The notes: generated from the sequence alone by a model not told the origin. Shown: positions 41,620 to 49,940, counted from the stretch's first letter. The stretch: 52,943 bases of DNA from Avidehalobacter sp964569265 (GCA_964569265.1 CAZMTO010000009.1:1-52943), one strand, 5' to 3'. Program-made: numbers and translations.

Positions 41620-42120
41620 TTGACAGACATCAATAAAAATACGGAAAATTTGACCGAAAACATTAAGGAAATGATAAACAACGCTGCCCCTGCGGCTGCC
41701 GAACAGGAGCTTAAAACACAAAGCTTTGCCAGCGACGAGCAGGATGCCGCCAAGCTGGATATTGCTGATTTGGATGCGCTGGTTAATGCGGCGGCGGCCT
41801 ATGGCTACGCTAAAAAAGCTCGTGATATAGTAGGTGTAGACTTGCGCGGTATATCGCCGGTTGCCGATTACTTTTTGATTTTTTCGGGTTCTAACAAGCC
41901 GCAGATAAGAGCTATTTGTGATAATATTGAAGAAAAACTGGCCGAACAGGGCCTGCGCCCGCTGCGTACCGAAGGTTACCGCGAGGCCGAATGGGTGCTG
42001 CTGGATTATGGCACCCTGATTGTGCATATTTTTGACGATGAACAGCGTGCTTATTACAATTTGGAGCATTTGTGGGGCGATGCCCCGGCCTACCGTTTTA
42101 TGCCGGCAGAACAGGCTTAA
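41620..42120 (+). CDS. rsfS: Ribosomal silencing factor RsfS
   Basis: A 166-residue RsfS/Iojap protein that binds L14 and blocks subunit joining when nutrients are scarce. The core DIVGVDLRGISPVADYFLIFSGSNKPQIRAICDNIEE and the EWVLLDYGTLIVHIF segment are diagnostic. The first ~50 residues are a non-conserved acidic extension. The start is TTG 41620 after AGGGAGGTT. Confidence 0.95.
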   Translation: MTDINKNTENLTENIKEMINNAAPAAAEQELKTQSFASDEQDAAKLDIADLDALVNAAAAYGYAKKARDIVGVDLRGISPVADYFLIFSGSNKPQIRAICDNIEEKLAEQGLRPLRTEGYREAEWVLLDYGTLIVHIFDDEQRAYYNLEHLWGDAPAYRFMPAEQA

Positions 42121-42158
42121 TGGGCGGCTTTAAACAAGCAGAATAACAGGAGGTACTG

Positions 42159-42995
42159 ATGATGCGTAAGGCCCCTTTGGTGGCTGCTATCAACGATTTA
42201 TCCGGTTTTGGGCGGTGTTCACTTACAACGGCGCTGCCTATTTTGGCTGTAATGGGGTTTCAGCCCTGCCCGCTGCCTACCGCCATATTATCTAATCATA
42301 CCGGGTATGAAAGCTGCTATTTTAAGGATTTTACGGCAGATATGCCACATTATTTTGCCGAATGGCAAAAGCTTGGCTTGCAGTTTGCCGGTGTTTGTAC
42401 GGGCTTTTTAGGGTCGGCAGAACAGGCTGACATTGTGTGCGGTATGATACGCAAGCTGCAAAAGCAGCAAACCGCGCCTATGGTGCTGGTAGACCCGGTT
42501 ATGGGCGATAACGGCAGGGCATATTCTACCTGCGATAAAGAGCTTTGTGCGCAGATGAAAAAGCTGACGGCACTTGCGGATATTATTACGCCCAACATTA
42601 CCGAGGCTTGTCTGTTGCTTGACAGGGAATATTGCGGCGAGCGTATTGACGAACCGCAGGCGTTGGCGCTGGTAAAGCAACTGGCAGAGCTTGGCGCCAA
42701 GCGTATTGTGCTAACGGGTGTGCGTTCTAAGCCGCAAACCCTGGGCAATTTGGCCTATGATGTAGCGGAAAACCATTTTTACTGGGTAGAAGAACCTATG
42801 GTAGAGCCGGCCTTTGCCGGTGCCGGTGATGTGTTTTCGGCAGTGCTGGCCGGTGCCCTGCTTAAAGGTGAGGATTTGCGCAGTGCGCTGGAAAAAGCAG
42901 CCTTTTTTGTGTATCTGGCTGCCAAAAATACCGCCGAGGCCGGCGGCAGTGTGCAGGATGGCGTAAACTTTGAGCCATATTTAAAAATGTTGTAA
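42159..42995 (+). CDS. Pyridoxal/pyridoxamine kinase-like PfkB-type kinase
   Basis: A 278-residue ribokinase-fold kinase closest to the PdxY/PdxK group that phosphorylates vitamin B6. It begins VAAINDLSGFGRCSLTTALPIL, has LVDPVMGDNGRAYSTCDKEL and TPNITEACLLL in the middle, and FAGAGDVFSAVLAGALLKG with the catalytic base near the C-terminus (the usual GTGD is here GAGD). Hydroxymethylpyrimidine kinase activity cannot be excluded. AGGAGG precedes two possible ATGs (42159 and 42162). Confidence 0.88.
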   Translation: MMRKAPLVAAINDLSGFGRCSLTTALPILAVMGFQPCPLPTAILSNHTGYESCYFKDFTADMPHYFAEWQKLGLQFAGVCTGFLGSAEQADIVCGMIRKLQKQQTAPMVLVDPVMGDNGRAYSTCDKELCAQMKKLTALADIITPNITEACLLLDREYCGERIDEPQALALVKQLAELGAKRIVLTGVRSKPQTLGNLAYDVAENHFYWVEEPMVEPAFAGAGDVFSAVLAGALLKGEDLRSALEKAAFFVYLAAKNTAEAGGSVQDGVNFEPYLKML

Positions 42996-43003
42996 AATTA
43001 CGT

Positions 43004-43043
43004 AAAAAAAGCACCTCTTGCAGCAGAGGTGCTTGATTTTTTT
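43004..43043. terminator. Bidirectional terminator between convergent genes
   Basis: AAGCACCTCT and AGAGGTGCTT form a perfect 10-bp stem (loop TGCAGC), with an A-run before and GATTTTTTT after. It serves the kinase gene on + and the small membrane protein gene on -. Confidence 0.9.
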
Positions 43044-43480
43044 CAGGTGCCGAGCCATTCGTCAAAGGTAAGGTTATTGTCGGTGCAAAAGTCGGCAAAG
43101 GCATCGGCGCTTAGCCCGGCATTACAATCGGCGGTTTTGGTGTTTATCAGCCAATAGGTAAAGGTGGTAAAATCCGGCTTGGTGTCGGCAGATTCCGGCA
43201 CGTTGGTTTGGCGGGCGGCAATGTAATCATCGCAGGTAGAATAGTAAATTACAATGCTGGGCACCACTGTTTGCCCGTCGCTTATGCGCCTGATATAAAC
43301 GCTGCGGGAATTTTCTTTTACCAGTTGGTAGTTGCTGACAATGGGCGTAGTGCCGTCATCCTCCGGTTCTATCAGGCCCCAAACCGTAAGCCCAATGCCT
43401 ATAAGCACTATCAGGCAGAGCAGACGCCCTGCCCACGTTAAAAATTTTTTTACGGGTTTTTTAAGCTTTCTTTTACTCAT
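43043..43480 (-). CDS. Small single-pass membrane protein of unknown function
   Basis: A 145-residue protein. A very basic start (MSKRKLKKPVKKFL) precedes one transmembrane helix (about residues 17-36); the remaining ~105 residues have three cysteines and a YYSTCDDYIAARQ stretch that I do not recognise. Its ATG overlaps the stop of the beta-CASP gene (ATGA), so translation is likely coupled and the products may act together. GGAG lies 9 nt upstream. Confidence 0.72.
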   Translation of the reverse strand: MSKRKLKKPVKKFLTWAGRLLCLIVLIGIGLTVWGLIEPEDDGTTPIVSNYQLVKENSRSVYIRRISDGQTVVPSIVIYYSTCDDYIAARQTNVPESADTKPDFTTFTYWLINTKTADCNAGLSADAFADFCTDNNLTFDEWLGT

Positions 43481-45066
43481 TTATCGCACTCCTGTTTGGT
43501 CAAGTCGGTCAATACGGCTTTTACCTGCTGCAAGGCTGCCATATTGCCGCTGCGGGTAAGGCGTGTAAGCATTTCGGTAATATCCAGATAAAGCAGGGTA
43601 GGCTCAACGGCCGAGGTATCCGGCAGGGTGGTATGCAATACCGGCTTAATGGTGGGCAACGACAAATCAAAGCTGTCACCAAGGGTTGGTACCTCTGCCA
43701 CCAGCCCAAAGCGGTCAAAAACAGTTTGGGCAAAGGCCCGGCGGGCTTCATCTTCGCCGTGGGTTAAAAACAGCTTGTGCGGCAGTTGCCGGTAGCCGCC
43801 AAGCCAGCGGCAAAGCTCCTCGTAATCGCCGTGCGCCGAATACCCGGATAATACCACAATTTTGGCTTTTACCTCTATTTGTTCGCCGTGTATACGCACC
43901 AGCTTGTCACCCTCTATCAAACGGCGGCCCAAGGTGCCTTCGGCCTGATAACCGGCAAAAATCACGGTACTTTCCGGTCGCCACAGGTTGTGCTTTAAGT
44001 GGTGCTTAATGCGCCCGGCATCGGCCATACCGCTGGCCGAAAGTATAATGGCGTGGCTTTTTATCTGGTTAATGGCCTGAGATTCCTGCACGGTTTGCGA
44101 ATATACAATGTTGGCGTTTTTAAACGGGCTTTTGCCGTATTTTTCAATGATGGTGCGGGTTTCACTGTCAAAATATTCCGGGTGGTTATCAAAAATAGTG
44201 GTGGCTTTTACGGCTAAGGGGCTGTCTACATAAATTTTGCAGTTGCCTATAAGCCCTTCATTTTGCAGAATAGTAAGCTCTAACAGCAAATCCTGGCAGC
44301 GGTCTACCGCAAATGCCGGTATTACCACATTGCCGCCGCGCTTAAAGGTATCGTTGATGGTGGCGGCCAGCATCTTTTTTTTAGCTTCCCGGTCAATATC
44401 GTGGTCGTGGTGCAGGCGGTTGCCATAGGTGGTTTCCATAACCACATAATCGGCGCTGTCAATGGGGGCAGGGTCGTTAACTATGGCAGCATCATAGCGG
44501 CCGATATCGCCGGAAAACAGCAGCTTTTTTGTTTTGCCGCCATCGGTATATTCCAGCATTATCATAGCCGAACCCAAAATGTGGCCGGCATCTTTAAAGG
44601 TGGCAGTTATACCCGGTGCCGGGCAAAAGCTTTCTTCGTATTCGTGGTTGTGCAGGCGGTGAACCGTATCAAAGGCATCCTGCATATCATAAATAGGGGT
44701 AAGCAGCGGCTCGCCGGCGCGGGCAGCCTTGCGGTTTTTGCGTTCAACCTCAGATTCCTGAATATGGGCACTGTCGGGCAGCATTACCGCCGAAAGATCG
44801 GCAGTGGCAGCGGTGGTGTAAATGGGGCCGGCAAACCCGCCCTTTACCAGCTTGGGCAGCAGACCGCTGTGGTCTATGTGGGCGTGGGTAAGCAGCACAA
44901 AATCAATTTCGGCCGGGTTAAAGGCAAAGGGCACATAGTTGTTCTGCTTTAGCTTTTTGTTGCCCTGAAACATACCGCAGTCTACCAGAAAACGCACACC
45001 GTTGTGTTCCAGTAAATAGCACGAGCCGGTAACTGTGCCGGCGGCGCCTAAAAATGTCAGCTTCAT
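43477..45066 (-). CDS. Metallo-beta-lactamase/beta-CASP family nuclease
   Basis: A 529-residue beta-CASP protein of the RNA-specific (CPSF-like) group, distinct from RNase J. The zinc motif is LLTHAHIDHSGLLPKL, followed by a lone His in FKDAGHILGSAMI, the LLFSGDIGRYD segment, the DSPLAVKAT beta-CASP stretch, and motif C in LSGYSAHGDYEEL. The last ~60 residues are a family-variable tail. It is likely an RNA nuclease; the substrate is unknown. AAGGAGG precedes the start. Confidence 0.93.
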   Translation of the reverse strand: MKLTFLGAAGTVTGSCYLLEHNGVRFLVDCGMFQGNKKLKQNNYVPFAFNPAEIDFVLLTHAHIDHSGLLPKLVKGGFAGPIYTTAATADLSAVMLPDSAHIQESEVERKNRKAARAGEPLLTPIYDMQDAFDTVHRLHNHEYEESFCPAPGITATFKDAGHILGSAMIMLEYTDGGKTKKLLFSGDIGRYDAAIVNDPAPIDSADYVVMETTYGNRLHHDHDIDREAKKKMLAATINDTFKRGGNVVIPAFAVDRCQDLLLELTILQNEGLIGNCKIYVDSPLAVKATTIFDNHPEYFDSETRTIIEKYGKSPFKNANIVYSQTVQESQAINQIKSHAIILSASGMADAGRIKHHLKHNLWRPESTVIFAGYQAEGTLGRRLIEGDKLVRIHGEQIEVKAKIVVLSGYSAHGDYEELCRWLGGYRQLPHKLFLTHGEDEARRAFAQTVFDRFGLVAEVPTLGDSFDLSLPTIKPVLHTTLPDTSAVEPTLLYLDITEMLTRLTRSGNMAALQQVKAVLTDLTKQECDK

Positions 45067-45115
45067 AACAAAACCTCCTTATGCAAGCTGTAAAATCCTA
45101 TACACCGTTTACTAT

Positions 45116-45144
45116 ATTATAGCACATTTACCGCTTATCTACAA
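45116..45144 (-). promoter_or_regulatory. Minus-strand promoter for the beta-CASP gene
   Basis: On the minus strand: TTGTAG (45144-45139), 17-nt spacer, TATAAT (45121-45116), about 50 nt before the start. The rest of the divergent gap (45067-45347) holds a palindrome AATTGT-CGA-ACAATT (45232-45246) and CCGGTTA repeated twice before a TATAAT (45267-45272) that probably serves degV. Confidence 0.7.
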
Positions 45145-45347
45145 CGGCAATTTGCTGCGGCCTACCAAGGGCAGGGCGCGGCAGTTTAAATTTACTTAAA
45201 AAAACTGTACTAAAATAAAATATTGCAGGTAAATTGTCGAACAATTATACAGCCGGTTAAGCCGGTTATAATTGGGAAGATTATAAGAGAATATAAAAGA
45301 ATTTTAAGTATATAAAAATAATTTATTAGATTGTAAGGGTGATAAGT

Positions 45348-46223
45348 ATGACAAAAATCGGGATAGTAACCGATTCCAACAGTTCGATACCGGCGGCAGA
45401 AGCCGAAAGTATGGGCATTTTTATTATACCTATGCCGTTTTATATTGACGGAGAGCTTTTTTTAGAAGGTGTAGACCTGCTGCGGGCAGAATTTTTTGCC
45501 AAGCAGGTGGCTGATGCCGATATTACCACCAGCACACCTTCGCCGTTGGCTATAGCCGAGGTGTGGGCCAAGGCGCTTAAACAGTATGACCAAATACTGC
45601 ATATGCCGATGAGCAGCGGGCTTAGCAGCACCTGCAACGTGGCCGAAGCTCTGGCGCAGGAGGAAGCCTTTGCCGGGCGGGTTTTTGTGGTAGATAACGG
45701 GCGTGTGGCGTCTCCGATGCATTATTCTATCCGCGAGGCCAAGCAGATGATAGACGAGGGGCTGGAGCCTGCCGAAATTAAGCGGCTGCTGGAAGAACAG
45801 AAAAATAATTTTTCGATTTATGTGGCGGTAGATAATTTAAAATATCTGCAAAAGGGCGGTCGAATATCTTCGGCGGCGGCTAAAATAGGCACGGTGCTGA
45901 ATATGAAGCCGGTGCTGCATTTTGATACCGGCACTTTAGGGGTTTATGCCAAAACCCGCGGCAAAAAACGCGCCCGTTTGGCTATGATTGATGCGATTAA
46001 AAAGGAGCTGGCCGGCGATTACCGCCTGGCTTATGAGCGGGGTGAAGCTTACCTGCTGGCGGCCTGCTGCGCTGATCCTGCCGAAACCGAGGATTGGGTG
46101 CAGGAGATACAGATGGAGTTCCCGGATTTGGAGCTGCTTAACGACGATTTGCCGCTGAGCCTGGCCACACATATTGGTTATGGCGGGCTGGGTGTTGCCG
46201 TGGGCCGCAAAATTGTTAGATAA
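45348..46223 (+). CDS. DegV family fatty acid-binding protein
   Basis: A 291-residue DegV/FakB-like protein. It starts MTKIGIVTDSNSSIPA, with the ligand-binding TSTPSP stretch, SSGLSSTCNVAEALA and VDNLKYLQKGGRISSAAAKIGTVLNMKPVL. The family binds a long-chain fatty acid and can present it to a FakA kinase; no kinase gene is nearby. I chose ATG 45348 after AAGGGTGA over GTG 45339. Confidence 0.93.
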   Translation: MTKIGIVTDSNSSIPAAEAESMGIFIIPMPFYIDGELFLEGVDLLRAEFFAKQVADADITTSTPSPLAIAEVWAKALKQYDQILHMPMSSGLSSTCNVAEALAQEEAFAGRVFVVDNGRVASPMHYSIREAKQMIDEGLEPAEIKRLLEEQKNNFSIYVAVDNLKYLQKGGRISSAAAKIGTVLNMKPVLHFDTGTLGVYAKTRGKKRARLAMIDAIKKELAGDYRLAYERGEAYLLAACCADPAETEDWVQEIQMEFPDLELLNDDLPLSLATHIGYGGLGVAVGRKIVR

Positions 46224-46276
46224 AATTGTTAAATAAATAAAAATAAGTATGATAGTGGAGCAGGAGGGTTTTTAAA

Positions 46277-46924
46277 TTGAGCCAACGCCTTGTAAAGCTG
46301 AAAAATCAGCTTATAGAGGGATTGACTGTAAAAAAATTGTTGCTTATAATGCTGGGCGCCATGATAGCCACCTTTGGTATTCATAACATTCACCAGCGGG
46401 TAAATATAACCGAAGGCGGTGTTATTGGCCTTATGCTGTTAATAGAGCATTGGCTGGGGTTTTCTCCCGCGTATATAACGCCGGTGCTGGATGTTGCGTG
46501 CTATGTTATGGCCGGGCGGCTGCTGGGTGTTATGTTCATCAAGGTATCGCTTATTTCTACGGCGTTTGTGTCGGTGTTTTACAAACTGTGGGAGCATTTG
46601 CCGTTTATGCTGCCGGATTTAAGCGCCCACCCCCTGGCGGCGGCGCTGCTGGGCGGTATGTTTGTGGGTATCGGCGTGGGGCTTATTATCAGGCAGGGCG
46701 GTTCCAGCGGCGGTGATGATGCGCTGGCGCTGGCAATATCGCATAAGCTGGGCTGGCGGTTGTCGCTGGCATATATGTTTACTGATTTTGTGGTGCTTAT
46801 GGCATCGCTTAGCTATATTCCGCCGGCACGTATAATATTTTCTCTGATAACCGTAACAGTATCATCCTATTTAATAGATTGGGTAAAATGTGTAAAAATA
46901 AATCAGCCTCGGGCAAATGTCTGA
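46277..46924 (+). CDS. YitT family membrane protein, short form
   Basis: A 215-residue integral membrane protein of the YitT (UPF0750) type with about five or six helices. Typical features are TEGGVIGLMLLIEHWLG and GGSSGGDDALALAISHKLG. Usual members are about 280-290 residues with a C-terminal DUF2179 domain; here the protein stops after the last helix, with no domain remnant downstream. The start is TTG 46277 after AGGAGGG. A terminator hairpin overlaps its last codons. Function is unknown. Confidence 0.9.
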   Translation: MSQRLVKLKNQLIEGLTVKKLLLIMLGAMIATFGIHNIHQRVNITEGGVIGLMLLIEHWLGFSPAYITPVLDVACYVMAGRLLGVMFIKVSLISTAFVSVFYKLWEHLPFMLPDLSAHPLAAALLGGMFVGIGVGLIIRQGGSSGGDDALALAISHKLGWRLSLAYMFTDFVVLMASLSYIPPARIIFSLITVTVSSYLIDWVKCVKINQPRANV

Positions 46925-46938
46925 GGCTGTTATCTTTT
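46904..46938. terminator. Terminator overlapping the yitT 3' end
   Basis: CAGCCTC pairs with GAGGCTG, then TTATCTTTTT. The same layout (hairpin, then TTATTTT and GGTACGC) recurs beside the intact tRNA-Arg, so this hairpin may descend from a tRNA terminator on the minus strand. Confidence 0.75.
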
Positions 46939-46939
46939 T

Positions 46940-47058
46940 GGTACGCTTGATAGGAACACCCATTCGGGTGTACATTCGCGCAGCCAATCGAGCTGCGGCT
47001 GTGCCTTGCTCTCTTGGGCGCTCAGTATATTGAACCTACGGTTCTCATCCTATCAGAT
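46940..47058 (-). pseudogene. Decayed tRNA-Arg remnant and hairpins
   Basis: GGTACGCTTGATAGGA (46940-46955) matches the 3' end of the intact tRNA-Arg (47098-47113) at 15 of 16 positions, and TTGAACCTACGG near 47030 resembles its T arm. Between them lie two perfect hairpins: ACACCC-ATTC-GGGTGT (46956-46971) and CGCAGC/GCTGCG (46979-46997). No functional tRNA fold remains. Confidence 0.55.
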
Positions 47059-47092
47059 AAAAAAACAAGCCCACCACAAGGGTGAACTTGTT
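47059..47092 (-). terminator. Terminator of tRNA-Arg (minus strand)
   Basis: On the minus strand AACAAG pairs with CTTGTT, with CACC/GGTG inside, then a run of Ts. Confidence 0.75.
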
Positions 47093-47096
47093 ATTT

Positions 47097-47171
47097 TGGT
47101 ACGCCTGATAGGAATCGAACCTACGCTTTCGGCTCCGGAGGCCGACGCTCTATCCACTGAGCTACAGGCGC
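47097..47171 (-). tRNA. tRNA-Arg (anticodon CCG)
   Basis: On the minus strand: acceptor GCGCCTG with CAGGCGT, D arm GCTC/GAGC, anticodon stem TCGGC/GCCGA with loop CTCCGGA (anticodon CCG), a T arm with TTCGATT, discriminator A and encoded CCA. All arms pair, with G-U at the acceptor end. Confidence 0.95.
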
Positions 47172-47186
47172 ATATTAAGTTTTTAT

Positions 47187-47246
47187 ATCAAACCTACGCT
47201 TATCACGCCTCAAGGTTGGCGTTTTATCCATCTTGCTACAGGCGCA
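47187..47246 (-). pseudogene. Truncated tRNA-Arg pseudogene
   Basis: On the minus strand it begins GCGCCTGTAGC like the intact gene and ends GCGTAGGTTTGATA. The D arm no longer pairs, the anticodon loop has 8 nt without U33, and the 3' acceptor strand is missing. It is a decayed duplicate lying just upstream of the functional gene. Confidence 0.75.
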
Positions 47247-47313
47247 AACGGTTTACACTATATTTTAATAGATTTTTTATAGTAAGTCAATAAAATTTTT
47301 TCGCAAAATTCTA

Positions 47314-47364
47314 TTGCTAAAATTTCCGAATAATGTTATTATATACACAGTGTATAATAACATT
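47314..47364 (+). promoter_or_regulatory. Promoter and operator-like palindrome of the decarboxylase operon
   Basis: TTGCTA (47314-47319), 17-nt spacer, TATTAT (47337-47342). Overlapping the -10 is an imperfect palindrome (47332-47364) whose arms, AATGTTATTATA and TATAATAACATT, are exact complements around a short centre. Its position fits a repressor operator or a transcript-start hairpin. The regulator is not known. Confidence 0.55.
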
Positions 47365-47549
47365 TAAAGTGGTGGGGAATGGTCTTTGCGCAAATGGCCA
47401 AAAACCCGCGCCACACTTACTACGATAGGAAAAGGCAGGTAAACCCTTGCTTTTCTTATAAAACCCTAATCATTTTTTTAATTGCTCCTTATAAAGTCGG
47501 ACTGTCCACTCGGCTTTTGCGGTGCAGAAATTTTACGGAGGTGAAAATT
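47365..47549 (+). promoter_or_regulatory. Long leader with possible attenuator hairpin
   Basis: The region before the epimerase holds a hairpin GAAAAG/CTTTTC near 47429-47456, a T-run (47473-47479), and AAAGTCG/CGGCTTT with TTTTG after it (47493-47518). The last could work as a weak attenuator. I found no B12-box or known riboswitch core. An in-frame ATG at 47379 lacks a ribosome site and is not needed. Confidence 0.35.
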
Positions 47550-47957
47550 ATGTTCAAGGTAGAAAGAATCGACCATCTGGGTGTTGCAGTTACCAACATC
47601 GACGAAGCTATGGCTTTCTGGGGTGACGCTCTGGGCTTGAAGCTGGACTTCAAGGAGACCGTTGAGGAACAGAAGACCACCACTGGCTTTATCCCCTGCG
47701 AAAACAGCTGGGTAGAGTTGTTGGAATCCACCACTCCTGATGGCCCTGTTGCCAAGTTCTTGGATAAGAACGGCGAAGGTATCCAGCACGTAGCATTCAA
47801 GGTTGACAACATCGACCAGGCTCTGGCTGATCTGGATGCTGCTGGTGTTCGTTTGATCGACAAGACCGCTCGTAACGGTGCTGGCGGCGCAAGAATCGCT
47901 TTCTTGCATCCCAAGGCTACCCGCGGTATCCTGTTGGAATTGTGCGAACACAAATAA
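47550..47957 (+). CDS. mce: Methylmalonyl-CoA epimerase
   Basis: A 135-residue glyoxalase-fold enzyme that interconverts (R)- and (S)-methylmalonyl-CoA. Metal ligands H9 (IDHLGVAV), H80 (IQHVAFKV) and E130 (LLELCEHK) are in place. It links the B12-dependent mutase product to the decarboxylase encoded next. ATG 47550 follows CGGAGGTG, and the family starts at this point. It is the first gene of the operon mce-mmdA-mmdD-mmdC-mmdB. Confidence 0.97.
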   Translation: MFKVERIDHLGVAVTNIDEAMAFWGDALGLKLDFKETVEEQKTTTGFIPCENSWVELLESTTPDGPVAKFLDKNGEGIQHVAFKVDNIDQALADLDAAGVRLIDKTARNGAGGARIAFLHPKATRGILLELCEHK

Positions 47958-47984
47958 GAAAACCTTTAAGTAGGAGGTAAAAGA

Positions 47985-49529
47985 ATGTCTACAGAAAAGT
48001 TGGCTCAGTTGATTAAAAAGCGCGAGGAAGTAATCCTTGGCGGTGGTCAAGACAAAATTGACAAGCATCATGCTAAGGGCAAGTACACTGCTCGCGAAAG
48101 AATCAATCTTATTTTGGACGAGGGCAGCTTTGTTGAGCTGGATCAGTTCGTGGTACACCGCGGCACTGCATTCGGTTTCGATAAGGTAAAGGCTCCCGGC
48201 GAAGGCGTTGTAACCGGTTACGGTACTGTTGACGGCCGTCTGGTATACGTATTCTCTCAGGACTTCACCGTACAGGGTGGTTCTTTGGGCGAAATGCACG
48301 CTGCAAAAATTTGTAAGGTAATGGAAATGGCCGTAAAGAACGGCGCACCCTGCATCGGCATCAACGATTCGGGCGGCGCTCGTATTCAGGAGGCTGTTGA
48401 CGCATTGAACGGCTATGGCCGTATCTTTAAGCTGAACACTCTGGCTTCCGGTGTTGTTCCGCAGTTGTCCGTAATCATGGGCCCCTGCGCAGGCGGTGCA
48501 GTATATTCTCCCGCTCTGACCGACTTCATCTTTATGGTTGATAAGTGCCAGATGTTCATTACCGGCCCGGCTGTAATTCAGTCTGTAACCGGCGAAGTTG
48601 TTACCGCAGAAGCTTTGGGCGGCGCTCGCACCCACAATGCTAAGAGTGGTAACGCTCACTTCTATGCTGCAAACGAAGACGAGTGCATCCAGCAGGTTAA
48701 AACCTTGTTGAGCTTCTTGCCCAGCAACAACCTGGAAACCGCACCTGTATTTGATTGCACTGACCCTGTTGAGCGCTGCGATGAAGCTCTCGACACCATT
48801 ATTCCTGACAACCCGAACAAGCCTTACAACATGAAGGACGTTATCGCTTCTATCGCTGATAACAACTACGTATTCGAAGTTCAGGAAATGTTCGCAAAGA
48901 ACATCATCACTGCTTTCATTCGTCTGAATGGCCGCTCTGTTGGTGTTATTGCTAACCAGCCCTGCGTAGGCGCTGGCTGCTTGGATATCGACGCTTCCGA
49001 TAAGGCTGGTCGTTTTATCCGTCTGTGCGACGCATTTAATGTTCCGATCCTTACCTGTGTTGACACCCCCGGCTACCTGCCCGGTGTAACTCAGGAACAC
49101 AACGGTATTATCCGTCATGGTGCAAAACTGTTGTACGCTTATTCCGAAGCTACCGTTCCGCTGATGGTTCTGATTACCAGAAAAGCTTACGGCGGTGCTT
49201 ACCTGGCAATGTGCGGCAAGTCCTTGGGCGCTGACACTGCAATCGCTTGGCCGACTGCTCAGATCGCTGTTATGGGTGCTTCCGGCGCTGCCAACATCGT
49301 ATTCGCAAAAGATATCAAGAACTCTTCCAACCCGGAAAAGACTCGTGCAGAAAAGATTGCCGAATACGAAGAAGAGTTTGCTAATCCTTATAAGGCAGCT
49401 GCGCGCGGTTTCGTAGACTTGGTTATCGAGCCCAGCAAGACTCGTTACTATCTCTGCAAATCGTTGGATAGCCTGCTTGGCAAGAAGGAAAATCGTCCTG
49501 CTAAGAAGCATGGCAACATTCCGCTGTAA
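47985..49529 (+). CDS. mmdA: Methylmalonyl-CoA decarboxylase alpha subunit (carboxyltransferase)
   Basis: A 514-residue cytoplasmic carboxyltransferase that moves CO2 from methylmalonyl-CoA to biotin on MmdC, giving propionyl-CoA. Typical stretches are NDSGGARIQEAVDALNGYGRIF and GPCAGGAVYSPALTDFIFMV in the N-half, and TPGYLPGVTQEHNGIIRHGAKLLYAY and RKAYGGAYLAMC in the C-half. Propionyl-CoA carboxylase beta is similar, but the linked sodium-pump genes decide the call. Codon use is strongly biased (ATC, TTC, CGT). Start spacing after TAGGAGG is good. Confidence 0.96.
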   Translation: MSTEKLAQLIKKREEVILGGGQDKIDKHHAKGKYTARERINLILDEGSFVELDQFVVHRGTAFGFDKVKAPGEGVVTGYGTVDGRLVYVFSQDFTVQGGSLGEMHAAKICKVMEMAVKNGAPCIGINDSGGARIQEAVDALNGYGRIFKLNTLASGVVPQLSVIMGPCAGGAVYSPALTDFIFMVDKCQMFITGPAVIQSVTGEVVTAEALGGARTHNAKSGNAHFYAANEDECIQQVKTLLSFLPSNNLETAPVFDCTDPVERCDEALDTIIPDNPNKPYNMKDVIASIADNNYVFEVQEMFAKNIITAFIRLNGRSVGVIANQPCVGAGCLDIDASDKAGRFIRLCDAFNVPILTCVDTPGYLPGVTQEHNGIIRHGAKLLYAYSEATVPLMVLITRKAYGGAYLAMCGKSLGADTAIAWPTAQIAVMGASGAANIVFAKDIKNSSNPEKTRAEKIAEYEEEFANPYKAAARGFVDLVIEPSKTRYYLCKSLDSLLGKKENRPAKKHGNIPL

Positions 49530-49544
49530 AGGAGGTCAAACAAG

Positions 49545-49940
49545 ATGGGTGTACATGGTTACCAGTATGGTAATTTCACTATGGGCCTGTTAGCAACCGT
49601 TATCGGTATGGGCGGCGTATTCATCATTCTCGCCATCCTTACCTTTACTACCTGGTTGCTGGATAAAGTTTGCGATAGCATTACCAAGGACCCTACTCCG
49701 CCGGCAGCCGCTAAAGCCGCTGCCCCGGCCGCTGCTCCGGCAACTGCAGCTAAAGCAAACAACAATGCCAAAGTTGCTGCCATTATGGCCGCTGTAACTA
49801 TGGCAATGGGCGGTTCTTCCGAGAACCTGCACTTCACTTCTATTAAGAGAAATGGTGGCGAAATGCTGCCCTGGGCCGCTGCCGGCAATGCAAACATTAT
49901 GGCAGACCGCGCCAGCTATACCAAAGGAGGAAACAAATAA
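49545..49940 (+). CDS. mmdD: Methylmalonyl-CoA decarboxylase delta subunit
   Basis: A 131-residue OadG-like subunit. One N-terminal transmembrane helix (about residues 12-40) anchors the complex, followed by a Pro/Ala linker and a C-terminal segment (NNNAKVAAIMAAVTMAMGG...) that holds the soluble subunits. The Veillonella complex also has a small epsilon subunit (MmdE); no separate gene exists here, because mmdD and mmdC overlap by 1 nt. GGAGGT precedes the ATG. Confidence 0.9.
   Translation: MGVHGYQYGNFTMGLLATVIGMGGVFIILAILTFTTWLLDKVCDSITKDPTPPAAAKAAAPAAAPATAAKANNNAKVAAIMAAVTMAMGGSSENLHFTSIKRNGGEMLPWAAAGNANIMADRASYTKGGNK

Noticed and set aside
47365..47549. Cobalamin riboswitch before the epimerase gene
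   Set aside because: No B12 box or matching core was found, despite the B12 link of the pathway.
47379..47549. N-terminal extension of methylmalonyl-CoA epimerase
   Set aside because: The family begins at the MFKVERIDHLG segment, ATG 47550 has a strong ribosome site, and the upstream part is leader sequence.
47478..49511. 677-codon open frame antisense to mmdA
   Set aside because: It is a shadow of the strongly biased mmdA codons, has no ribosome site or recognisable domain, and runs against the operon.
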